Source: Candidatus Mycoplasma haematohominis (GTDB taxonomy: Bacteria; Bacillota_I; Bacilli_A; Mycoplasmatales; Mycoplasmoidaceae). From it: DNA of 64,000 nt. The position numbers were made by a program, and so were the translations under genes. Positions 55,674 through 64,000 of the stretch are shown here, piece by piece; the stretch's first letter is position 1; each line of letters starts with the position of its first letter. Location of the stretch: assembly GCF_902712995.1 (NCBI RefSeq), contig NZ_CACTIB010000019.1, positions 1 through 64,000 on the forward strand, in the 5' to 3' direction. The notes under the pieces are model-generated. The model was not told where the DNA came from and did not search any database. It saw only the letters and a program-made list of their open reading frames with translations.

Positions 55674-57287
55674 TTAATTTGTGTCAGTGTTTCAATTTCT
55701 ATCTCTACTTAGAGCAGTAGATTCTCCTTGAGACAAGTAGTATTCGATCACTTGGCTTTTGTAAGAAGATAGTTGGCCAGGTGTTCCTTCTATCAAGTCG
55801 TATCTAGGATAGATTATTTTGCCATCTTTATATACACCTTTGGATCTAATTGGTTCTACAAGGGTTCTTTCTTTACTTTTTCTAGAGCTTAGACCCATTA
55901 CGTTTCCATCTTCATCTGTAACAAGAGCGCCAGAAACACCTTTACCTAATCTTGTGTTTTCTAATGTGTAATAGTAGCCTCATAAATTATGTGGAACATT
56001 ATTTCATTTAGTGTCATAGTCGTTGCTTTCATCTTGCCATTTTCCTACGTTTGAATGACCCATTATTGGTTGATTATGTTCGTTTCTCATATCGTATAGC
56101 CCCCAATCCGCGTTCGATAACTTATTTGCTCTCTTATTTCTTACTGAGAAGTTGCCGTAACTTCTGTATTCATTAGGTGAATCATCTGGATATCCTGCAA
56201 CGAAATAGTTCATTTTTTCTTCGTGCATTTGAGTGCTTGTTTTTCTTGCCATCAATTCTTCTGCAAATAAGTTAAGAGCTTTATCACTTTGACTTCCTTT
56301 TACTTTGTCATATTTGTTGTAGAAGTCTCTAGTTATAAGTTGAGCTGTTCTTTCGTCTTTGAAATCTATTGCTAGAACTGCAAAGTCTTTGAAGTAATTT
56401 TTTTCTCCGGATTGATATCCTAGAGATTCTGCATTTACTCCTAGATAGTTGATTGGAACATAGAATAGTTGAACATCTTTTTCTTTGAAGTACAGGTACT
56501 CACTATCTTGATGTTTTGATGCATCAAGCATTAAAGAAGAATCTATTCTCTGTTTACTTTCTTTAGTTCATATTTCAGGATCTAGTTCTTCTATTTCTCT
56601 ACTTTCATCGCTTATTGATGTTCAATCTCTATTTTTTTCTTTGAATAATCATAGGAGTGTTTTTTCTTTTGATTCTCCGTCATTTAAACAACCTTCACCT
56701 TTAGGTTGGGGAAGTGGTTGACCATATGGACTGGTCTTAAATTGCATATACGATACTACATGGGCGTTGGTTACTACGAATCATTTTGTTGGGTATGATT
56801 GACCTTCTTTAGGCAGAACATAGTCTAGAAATCATCCTGTTCCGGTTCTTAGACCTGTTTTGCATGAGGTTCTAAGTTTTACGGTGTAATCCTGTATTAC
56901 CTTTATTCTTTCTTTTCCTTTTTGTGTATCTATTTCTCTGTATTCGCTATCTCAGTTCTTGAATAGATCATCATCGTATTTTTCGTTGTATCCTGGTATT
57001 TCTGTTTTGTAGTCTGGTTGCTTAGATTTCTCTAGTTCCTCTAATACTTCTTTATTAGAAGAGGCTTCAGGAATACCGTGAACATAAAAATTTGTTTTTG
57101 GAATTTTTCATATTTCTTGCGGTGGAAAAATATCTGGAGTTTCTGATAGTTCTGAGGAAGCGAACCTGAATGGTATTTTCGCCTTTTCTGGAATATCAGG
57201 ATTATTTTGAGTTTGACTAGACAAACCAACTGCTATTCCGCCCCCTAATATAATCGGCGCCGTAGCAATAAGATGCTTTTTCTTCAT
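55674..57287 (-). CDS. Anchored trypsin-like serine protease, DUF31/MIP type, divergent (537 aa)
   Basis: ATG 57287 to TAA 55674-55676 with TGA as Trp. Anchor KHLIATAPIILGGGIAVG; the Gly codons read GGG GGC GGA, so the tract is only G5 and should be stable. Triad: H176 (TNAHVVSY), D301 (YFKDFAVLAIDF) and S452 in GKGVSGALV, where the loop is GVSGA instead of GSSGS. It is the most divergent copy and the first in transcription order, so it may be the constitutively expressed member. Upstream 360 bases separate it from the divergent gene at 57647. Confidence 0.82.
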
Positions 57288-57646
57288 AGTGTTTGTATAT
57301 CTATATAAATTGCTTATTTATATGAACTTTCTAGTTTTTACCTTGTTTCTTTTCTTATGGGATAGAGATATTTGGATATTCGACTTATGTCGGAAGATAA
57401 TTATTTATTACGGTTAGTTTTTATATTTATAGGATCTGATTATTCATTATCAATTCAATAAATATGTTTTTATTGTTGATTTATGTGTGATATTTGTTTT
57501 GATTTTGATGATGAAGACAAAAGGAGGCGTTATAGATATATGCGGAGTTGTTAAGGAAGAGTATTTTTTATAAATTTATTTAATTTCTATTTTTTTAGAA
57601 AGGCGAGCCTGTCTATAATTGCCAACTCATTTTTAATAAATGCATT
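57288..57646. other. Divergent intergenic region between protease and six-Cys gene
   Basis: About 360 bases without a gene. On the plus strand TATAAT (57614-57619) lies 27 bases before ATG 57647 and is a good -10 candidate. For the minus-strand protease the region just upstream of 57287 is AT-rich (TATATAGATATAC) but no clear promoter stands out. Confidence 0.45.
57614..57619 (+). promoter_or_regulatory. Candidate -10 element TATAAT
   Basis: A perfect TATAAT 27 bases before the start of 57647..58732. It means this family member has its own promoter and no room for a MAAP-type upstream frame. Confidence 0.45.
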
Positions 57647-58732
57647 ATGTTGTCAAATAAATTTATGAAGTTATTGGCTTCTTCTGTAATAGTTACTGGT
57701 TCAGGAGGAATAGGAGCCAAGTTTTATTTAAAGCAAGGAAAACCTTTGGCAATAAATACAGAATCTATTGATCAAAGCAAGACATTAGCTTCTGAAGTAA
57801 CAGCAGAAGAAGTTCCTAAGGTAACTTATGGTTCTTCTTTAACTGAAAGCAAGTTCACATTAGTAGATAACGACACCACTAAGGATGTTCTGTTGAATAT
57901 TCTTATGGAAAGACTTGATCCAAGTAAGGATCAAGAATTAGATTTACTTGATAACAGATTATTTAAAGGTAGTAAGCCTGTTAAATATCCTGTTCAGGTA
58001 TTTACTAGAACAGACGGAAAGACATTAACTACTCTTAAAAAACCAGATGAGAAATATACAGAGAGTCATAAACAAGCCTGTATAGAAGCTTTAAAACAAC
58101 CTTATGATTCAACAAATAATGACAGCAAAGCTCAGTTAGCAAGACTAAGAGAATGGTGTACTATACCAACTATTAAAGATGTTCTGTCTAGACATAAATT
58201 TACTCTTTTAAGAACAGATAACAATACTAATGATGCAGATTGGAAAGAAATAATTAAAGGGGGTTGATTTTCAGAAAGTGGAGGAGTTAAGTATTGAGAG
58301 AAGCAGACATTTATAGAAGGTGATGGTCTGGAAAAGATAATAGGATCTGATAAGAAAGGATACTTAAGTTCAAATGAGATAACTGATGAGCAAATAAAGG
58401 TACTTAAAGATAGATGCGAAGCAGTATTAAAGCAACCATTTAAGAGAGATAATTTCTATTTAACTAAAGACTTTATAGATGGTTTAAGTGACAGTAATAA
58501 ACCTAAAGTAGATGAGTTCCAAGAAGCAGCTTTATTTTGCTCTAAACCAGTAGATGTTGAACACTATGTAACTAATGCTTTAGGTGGTTCTGTAATTAAT
58601 CCAACTAAAGAAAATGATTACTGTTCTCTTACTGTTGGGGATGTTAAAGCTTGAAAGACTAATACTCCTATGGAAGGTAAATCATTTTGATGTGGAGTAA
58701 GAATTTCTTATGGCCCTAAGAAGACTAAATAA
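57647..58732 (+). CDS. Six-Cys anchored family, solitary member (361 aa)
   Basis: ATG 57647 to TAA 58730-58732. Anchor LASSVIVTGSGGIGAKFYLK (about 10-29). Body: VLLNILMERLDPSKD, REWCTIPTIKDVLSRHKF, GGWFSESGGVKYWEKQTF, RDNFYLTKDFIDGL, AALFCSKP, DYCSL and SFWCGVRISYG. It is separated from the main array by the three protease genes and combines features of the MRIF group and of 35727..36779. Its Trp codons are partly TGG, unlike most array members. Unknown function. Confidence 0.84.
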
Positions 58733-58796
58733 ATTATCTCTCCCCTATTAACTGGATCTACTGTTTTAAGAGCAAAGCAAATAGAGAAATAATAAG

Positions 58797-58853
58797 TTTT
58801 TGAGAGGTAAATCTTGTTGATGTGCTGTTAGGAAGTTGTTGTATGAAAAATAA
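58797..58853 (+). pseudogene. 3' remnant of a six-Cys family gene
   Basis: Translation gives a FLRGKSCWCAVRKLLYEK ending at TAA 58851-58853, matching the family C-terminus (GKTFWCAVRLLYE). The rest of that gene is gone; 64 bases separate the remnant from the preceding intact member. It shows that the family has also contracted here. Confidence 0.7.
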
Positions 58854-58942
58854 AAGTATGATATTGGTAAGTTAGATAAATAGGTTTAGATTTAAGGAAA
58901 ATTTAAAGTTGAAGCATTAGATCTCTATTTTTATATTTAGGA

Positions 58943-60058
58943 ATGGATTTTGAACTGATTAGTTTTGGAGTAACTGATTGAGCGTCTAAGTTTGGACATA
59001 TATTTTCTTCTTGACCTAATATAAGGAGTGAGCTTAGTAAGGAATCTAATTACTTTGGAGATGGAGAGTTTATATCTAAACACGGAGAAATAAATGGAGC
59101 ATCAGTAGGTACTTTTGTTGATGCTTTAGCTAGATATAAGTACAAGATAAATAGGAAGCAGGGAAGTTATTTATCTAAAGAAGAATTAAGAAAAGTTGAG
59201 AGAGTAAATAATTTACCTGATTATCAGAGGGAAGTTATAGAGGTACTATCTGACAGAGTATTAAGTTTTTGGGATTCTTTTAAGAAGATAGAGATTAATC
59301 CTAGAGTTAAGTTAGATAATCAAATATCAGTAAAAGGTGTATGTGACTTTATAGGAGATGAAATAGTCTGGGATATTAAGTGTTATGAGGAGTTGTTTCC
59401 TACTAAGCCTGTTGTTATACAGTTGTTGCTCTATTATTGCATACTTAAGAGTACAACTTATCCGAATATAAAAGGAGTAGGGATATATAACCCGCAATAT
59501 GATAAGTGGGTTAGATATGTTATTACTGAGGAAGATAAATCCATATTAGATGATCTGAATATTTGTTTAGGGATAACTAAGTTTTCTGAGAAGGAGATAG
59601 ATTGAAGTAGAGTTAGGAGCATAACTGCTAAGAATAAGGAAGATGCTCTTTGTGAGATGAGTCCTATTATGGATTTATGGAATAAGGAAAGAATTTATAC
59701 CTTTAAGGAATATAGAAAATTTGACATTCTTATAAGAATTTTCTGCAATAAGTTGGATAAGTTGATTTATCCAGTTAAAGAGCATAAGGATTTAGTGTTT
59801 GCTCATAAAAATACTAGATTGCGTTATTTGAAGTTTGTGAATGATTATTGTTCTCAAGTTGTTCTTTTAGCTAGATATGAGCATGACAGAATAAATAAAT
59901 ATGAGGATGAGTTGAGCGAGATAATTAAGTTTGTTGATGAGCATAAGTTATCTATGAAAAGGCTTCAGCCAGATTCTTTCTTTTATACCTTTAGGTGTAT
60001 AGGATATTGATTCAGAGTTAAGAAGAAGAAAATTTTGAATTGATTAGGATTTAAGTAA
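58943..60058 (+). CDS. Stand-alone PD-(D/E)XK nuclease, RecB/Cas4-like (371 aa)
   Basis: ATG 58943 (preceded by TTAGGA) to TAA 60056-60058. The signature of RecB-type PD-(D/E)XK nucleases is seen: GVCDFIGD with D135, IVWDIKCYE with D144 and K146, and IQLLLYY with Q160 and Y164 (QxxxY motif). No Fe-S cysteine cluster and no helicase motif are evident. The C-terminal 150 residues are basic and aromatic with no recognised domain. Such domains cut DNA ends or flaps and often sit fused to UvrD-like helicases (RecB, AddA, AddB) or near them. Here it is a separate gene about 26 kb from the UvrD block, so a shared role is possible but unproven. Confidence 0.78.
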
Positions 60059-60089
60059 TTTTTTAGTTTCCTATTGCTTTCTTTGTGTA

Positions 60090-60095
60090 TATAAT
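60090..60095 (+). promoter_or_regulatory. Candidate -10 element TATAAT
   Basis: TATAAT with a weak TTTCCT 17 bases upstream; it lies 56 bases before the first gene of the short-protein cluster (60151). Confidence 0.35.
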
Positions 60096-60150
60096 GCAGT
60101 TTTCCAAGTATTGTATAGGTTTTTCCTATAAGTTTGAATAGATAGTAGTT

Positions 60151-60641
60151 ATGACACCACAAGCAGCAGTAGGAACTGGGTTGGGGGGTTTAGCCGCTGC
60201 AGGAGCTGGAGGAACAGGTATTGCTTATATGGCTGGAGCTTTTGAGACAACCTCTACTTATTTGACTCAAGCCAAAGAAGATGTTGATATTAAAGGGAAG
60301 AAGGAGTATATAGGAGGCAATAAGGCTGAGATTACTAAATTGCTTACAGAAAATACAAAAAATGAAGCTTATCAGACAGCATTAGATGAGGTTTGAGATG
60401 ATATGAGTGATGTTGAGTTGAAGAAGAAAGAAAGCGGTTTGAATAAGCCCGTAAAAGGAGATATAAAAACTGAAGGAAAATCAGAAGACGTTGCTGTTTA
60501 TATAAATGATGTGTTCATACATCTAAAAAAACATTGGAGAAACCTCCTACAGAAGCAGAAGCTAATAAAAAAGAATGAGATGCTTTTAAAAAGGCTTGTT
60601 TTCATACCCAACAACCTACTCCATCCTCTGGAACTCAATAA
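60151..60641 (+). pseudogene. Short anchored family member with a frameshift
   Basis: ATG 60151 gives the Ala/Gly-rich anchor (AAVGTGLGGLAAAGAGGTG) and the EYIGG and YQTALDEVW landmarks. Near 60505-60510 a deletion of about four bases removes the codon before WC; the family continuation (WCVHTSKKTLEKPP, EWDAFKKACF) lies in the next frame and ends at TAA 60639-60641. Left unrepaired, the first frame runs on to about 60663 and overlaps the next gene. A non-homopolymer indel argues for decay instead of switching. Confidence 0.7.
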
Positions 60642-60644
60642 TTT

Positions 60645-61121
60645 ATGTCAACTCAAGCAATAGGAGCAGCAGCAGCTGGAACAGCAGTAATAGGCGGAGG
60701 AGGAACATTAGCAGCTTATGCTGCAGGAGCTTTTGAGAGAGAGGCTACTTATGATAGCTTTCAGGCCTATTTCAATGCTAAGTTAAGTAAAACTCATAAA
60801 TATATAGGTAACGATTCAGATTTAAAAGGCAAAATAAAGGCTAATTTAGAAGGAAGTAATAAGGATAATTACAAGAAAGAATTAGAAAAGATTATCCAGC
60901 AAGAAGGAGGGACAGATGTTCAAGAAGCGAGTGTAGATGGCGCAGAAAGCAACGATTCTAATTTAACGAAAATATCTAAAAAAACAAAATTATGATGCGA
61001 GAAAACCAAAGATGTTAAGTTGACATCTAATGATAAAAAATGGAATGAAGGAAATGTTAAATCTCATGAAAATTGAACACCGTTTCAAACTGTTTGTTTA
61101 GAGCAGAAGAAGCCAACTTAA
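60645..61121 (+). CDS. Short anchored family member (158 aa)
   Basis: ATG 60645 to TAA 61119-61121. Residues 3-30 (QAIGAAAAGTAVIGGGGTLAAYAAGAF) are a small-residue-rich membrane segment. The middle has the KYIGN landmark, and the C-terminus has two cysteines (LWCEKT and QTVCLE), as in its paralogs. This anchor-plus-two-Cys plan is common in haemoplasma paralogous families. Probably exposed on the surface; function unknown. Confidence 0.8.
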
Positions 61122-61128
61122 AAAGGAT

Positions 61129-61620
61129 ATGGCATCACCAGCAGCAATAGGAGCAGGAATTACGGGAGGCGCAGTAGCTGTAGCTGGGACTAGCTATGCC
61201 GCTTATACACAATTGAGACCTTATGATGATTTTTTAGATTATGCAAATAGGAATTGGTATGAATATATAGGAGGGGATACTGAGAAGATTAGTAGCAAGA
61301 TAGTTGGAACTGCTGGTCAGGCAAGCAATCCATATAAGGATGCTTTAAAGAGAATTAGGGGTTCTTGAAAAGTAGGAACTGGAGGCACTGCAATTCAGGA
61401 CACAGATATAGATGTTGCAGGGAAAGATGGAGATAGTACATCACCAAAGAAAATAGATTTAATTAAGGAAGCGGTAAAAGGTTGATGCGAAGAAACTAAG
61501 AAAAACACACCAACTAAAAAAGATGAAAAAATAGATTGATCAGATGAGTCTATGAAAAAAGATGAGAATTGGAAGAACTTTGCAGATGTTTGTTTGGAAC
61601 CCCCAAAAAAGGTTAGTTAG
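61129..61620 (+). CDS. Short anchored family member (163 aa)
   Basis: ATG 61129, with an AAAAGG ribosome-binding-like sequence just before it, to TAG 61618-61620. Anchor AIGAGITGGAVAVAGTSYAAY; EYIGG at about residue 45; cysteines in GWCEETKK and FADVCLEPP. It is as divergent from its neighbours as they are from each other outside the anchor. Same orientation and 7-base gap after 60645..61121 suggest one operon. Confidence 0.8.
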
Positions 61621-61623
61621 GTT

Positions 61624-62097
61624 ATGTCAACTCAAGCAGTAGGAGCTGCAGCTGCCGGAACAGTAGTAATAGGCGGAGGAGGAACATTAGCTGCTTATGC
61701 AGCTGGTGCTTTTGATAAAGATAATTATTTAACTCAAGCCAAGAAAGATTCAGATATTAAGAACAAGAAGGAATATATAGGGAAAAATAAAGATGAGATT
61801 TCTAAATTACTTTCAAGCGGCACAACTGACACCACTTATCAGACAGCATTAGATGGAGCTTGAGATAATATGGACAGTAGCGGATTACCTTCCATAACAA
61901 AACCTGAAAAGACAAGTGTAAAGGATAATACTAAAGCATCGGAGGTTGCCAACTATACGAATGCATGATGTGAACATATATCTAAGAAAACATTAGAAAA
62001 ACCTCCTATAGATGCAGACGCTGATAAAAATACGTGAGATGCCTTTAAAGCAGCTTGTTTCAACACTAAAAAATTCACTCCGGTTGCTGGAGGTTAG
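61624..62097 (+). CDS. Short anchored family member (157 aa)
   Basis: ATG 61624, three bases after the previous stop, to TAG 62095-62097. The first 30 residues are almost the same as in 60645..61121, but the rest (YLTQAKKDSDIKNKKEYIG, YQTALDGAW, AWCEHISKK, AACFNT) follows the pseudogene at 60151, so the gene is a mosaic of its two neighbours. Unknown function, probably surface located. Confidence 0.8.
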
Positions 62098-62302
62098 TAA
62101 TTCGAGTTATTTTTTATTATTTTGTTTCTGTTAGATTGATTTAATCATTCAGTTTTTTGCTTTGTATTTTCTATAGTTGGTTTTGCAACAGTACAAAATT
62201 AAGGAATTATCTGTTCTCAGACGTAATTTTTTATCTGAAATAGTTCTTTTTTAGTAAATGTGTTTTAAGTATCAGTAAACTTCGGGAATATATAAATTAA
62301 AC

Positions 62303-62791
62303 ATGACTCCTCAGACAGCAGCAGCTGTTGCAGCAGGCACAGTAGCCGTAGGCGGAAGTGGAGTAGGCGCAGCTTATTTTGCTGGTGCTTTTCCTAGTTC
62401 TATGGAAAATAAAACTGAGCAAGTAGAAACTTATAAGTCTCAGGCAGAAAAGCAATTGACAGGCAAAGAATATATAGGCGGGACTAAAGGTGGAATTAAG
62501 AAGTTTTTAGAAGGAAGCACTAAAGATACTACTTATCAAGGAAAACTTGAAGAAGTTTGAGAGAAAATGAATAATACCGGTTTAGGAACTACAGCAAGCC
62601 CAGTTACAAGGCCAGACAAGGGTGATGTTAAAACTGCCGGAAAAGAAGATGGAGTGGCGGATTATGCAAGCAAATGATGTGAATATACTTCTAAACTTCC
62701 ATTACGGACTGTTCCTAGCGGAACCGAAGCAAATAAGGATACTTGAGACGCCTTTAAAGATGCTTGCTTTAATACAAAAACATCTAATTAG
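62303..62791 (+). CDS. Short anchored family member (162 aa)
   Basis: ATG 62303 to TAG 62789-62791, after a 205-base gap that may carry its own promoter. Anchor AAAVAAGTVAVGGSGVGAAYFAGAF; landmarks KEYIGGTKGGIKKFLEGS, KWCEYTSK and DAFKDACFNT. It is the last intact gene of the cluster. Confidence 0.8.
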
Positions 62792-62797
62792 TAATCA

Positions 62798-62854
62798 GAC
62801 TCGAACAAAGAGTGACAAGCGTTTAAAAAAATTTGTTTAGAAAGAAAAGTTTAG
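62798..62854 (+). pseudogene. 3' remnant of a short anchored family gene
   Basis: Eighteen codons ending at TAG 62852-62854 read DSNKEWQAFKKICLERKV, matching the C-terminal DAFK..CF region of the family. It starts seven bases after the stop of 62303..62791. No upstream part remains. Confidence 0.6.
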
Positions 62855-62922
62855 ATTTTTGAAATTCACTTTAGGTATTAGGGTTGTTTCATAGGATTCA
62901 ATTTGAATAGATTTTTAACTTT

Positions 62923-63583
62923 TTATTTTTTATCGTTTCATTGGTCTTTTTTTGTTTCGATTTCTTTTTGATAAGGCCAGCTTGGATCTATACTATTATC
63001 CTGCCCAGAATTAGAACAAGCTACCCATGCATCTCTGAAATATCTAGCTTCTTTTTCTTTTATGTCAGTATTGTCTTTTTCTAAAAATTTTTTAACTATC
63101 TTTTCTCAATGGTTAGGATGATTAATTTTTCCAAAAATTAATTGAGATATGTCCCTACATTCTTTATAGAAATTTTTTATAAATTCTTGAGTATCGTCTT
63201 TATTTAAGTCTTCTACAGCTGTTTTTGCTGCGTCTTCACTAGTGGGTTTAGTTTTTAAAAAATCTTCTTTAATTAGAAAACTGAATCTTTTACTTTTTAT
63301 TTTGTCTTTTTCGGCATACATTTTCGCTCATCTTTTTATTCATTGCTTTTTTTCGTTGTCGTCGCTTAATTTGTCATAAGTCTCTGCTCTTGTTGATCTT
63401 AATTTACTTCCGAATATTTCGCTAAATTTATAACTTACTTGTCTTCACGATGAAACCTCAAATTTTTCTTCAAAACCTTCTGACTGAAATTTTTGTTTTA
63501 GTTGCGTAGTTCCTATTACACTAGAAGAAGTTACAATCGTTGCCCCCCCCTGCTAATTTTGCTGCTGGAGGAACTAGTTGCAT
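62923..63583 (-). pseudogene. Anchored protein out of frame at a G8 tract (phase-OFF)
   Basis: ATG 63583 begins MQLVPPAAKLAGGG and meets the G8 tract; in this sequence the frame ends at TAG soon after. The adjacent frame is open from the tract to TAA 62923-62925. Seven G instead of eight would give a 219-residue protein: a short N-terminal hydrophobic segment (GGGATIVTSSSVIG), a Lys-rich middle, and a C-terminal half with FYKECRDISQ and a RDAWVACSNSG segment. It is a paralog of 63634..64000. Slippage at the tract would switch it on. Confidence 0.72.
63543..63550 (-). repeat. G8 homopolymer tract (gene OFF)
   Basis: Eight C on the plus strand lie within the first 15 codons of the minus-strand gene 62923..63583. 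Eight breaks the frame; seven or ten would restore it. Confidence 0.85.
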
Positions 63584-63633
63584 GTTCGATAAATATTAGA
63601 AATGGTTTTTTGATACATCCCAATTAACAAAAA

Positions 63634-64000
63634 CTATACTCTTTGATTTTTTATACTTCATGCTTTTTCGGCAGGTTCTCTTTCGATTATTTTGTCTCTA
63701 TCAGGCCATCCTATATCAATTGAAGTAGTGCTTCCTGACTTAGAACAGCCAACTCAAGCATCTCTTCAGTATCTAGCTATTCTGTCTTCTAATTCTTTTC
63801 CTGGATTTATGAATTTTTTAATTTCTGTTTCATAGTAGTTTGAATGTTTTGCTTGTCCGATAACAAATGAGGATATTCTTCTACACTCTCTGTAGAACTC
63901 CTGCATGAATGGTTGTACTTTATTTTCTTCTAATTTTGTTATGCGGTCTCTGATGTAATCGGCATGGCTTAATTCGTGACTTGTCAGATTCAAATCATCT
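63634..64000 (-). CDS. Paralog of 62923..63583, 5' end outside the window
   Basis: The frame is open at the window edge and ends at TAG 63634-63636. The 122 visible residues contain FYRECRRISSFVIG, RYWRDAWVGCSKSG and IDIGWPDRDKI, aligning with the C-terminal half of the neighbouring gene. Two conserved Cys are visible. Whether its 5' end also carries a homopolymer tract cannot be seen. Function unknown. Confidence 0.75.

Noticed and set aside
52287..57287. A MIB antibody-binding partner encoded next to the MIP-type proteases
   Set aside because: None of the neighbouring genes (six-Cys family) shows a recognisable MIB feature; the large proteins at 1936..8691 were considered on size alone, which is not evidence.
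57618..57646. Possible ATT-initiated upstream frame (ATTGCC) before 57647 with offset 29, in the same phase as the MAAP leaders
   Set aside because: The ATT is part of a TATAAT box (57614-57619), so transcription would begin downstream of it, and ATT is a rare start.

Overview
This window reads as chromosomal DNA of a mollicute that uses UGA for tryptophan, most likely a haemotropic Mycoplasma (haemoplasma). The sequence is AT-rich. Most long genes are open only if TGA is read as Trp; the 2002-codon gene at 21571..27579 and the genes at 34987..35592 and 35727..36779 are clear examples. Almost all genes belong to tandem paralogous families with an N-terminal hydrophobic segment, which is the genome style known for haemoplasmas. 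I cannot name the species. I saw no rRNA, tRNA, CRISPR array or insertion sequence.

Layout. (1) 1..8691, plus strand: three copies and one 3' fragment of a large (583-691 aa) putative surface protein of unknown function, two small membrane-anchored paralogs, one decayed copy of these, and an 82-aa protein with 22 cysteines. (2) 9219..9686: a single anchored protein. (3) 9741..33058, minus strand: a compact seven-gene block of about 23 kb. Its first gene (30890..33058) and sixth gene (12856..14949) are intact UvrD/PcrA-type helicases. The other five encode very large proteins (1039-2002 aa) that keep the UvrD domain order but have lost the Walker A, Walker B and arginine-finger motifs, with internal duplication or triplication of whole helicase segments. 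I call these pseudohelicases. (4) 33294..35592, plus strand: two paralogs and one Trp-rich protein of unknown function. (5) 35727..52283, plus strand: twelve members of a roughly 350-415 aa anchored family with six recurrent cysteines, plus one unrelated Pro/Lys-rich secreted-type gene that is switched off by a C7 tract. Nine of the family genes are preceded by a short overlapping upstream reading frame. (6) 52287..57287, minus strand: three serine proteases of the DUF31/MIP (mycoplasma immunoglobulin protease) type with intact His-Asp-Ser triads; two carry G9 tracts in the anchor segment. (7) 57647..60058: one more member of the six-Cys family and a stand-alone RecB/Cas4-like PD-(D/E)XK nuclease. 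(8) 60151..62854: a five-gene family of short (~160 aa) anchored proteins plus remnants. (9) 62923..64000, minus strand: two paralogs, one switched off by a G8 tract, the other running off the window.

How it may work together. Regions 1, 5, 6, 8 and 9 look like a variable cell-surface repertoire: tandem duplication, near-identical 5' ends, homopolymer tracts in signal/anchor regions, several out-of-frame copies and 3' remnants all point to phase and antigenic variation. The helicase block is the most unusual element. Its two active helicases and five inactive relatives are co-oriented and almost all overlap or abut, so they are probably co-transcribed and could form one DNA-processing machine. 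The nuclease at 58943..60058 is a candidate partner, but that link is inference only.
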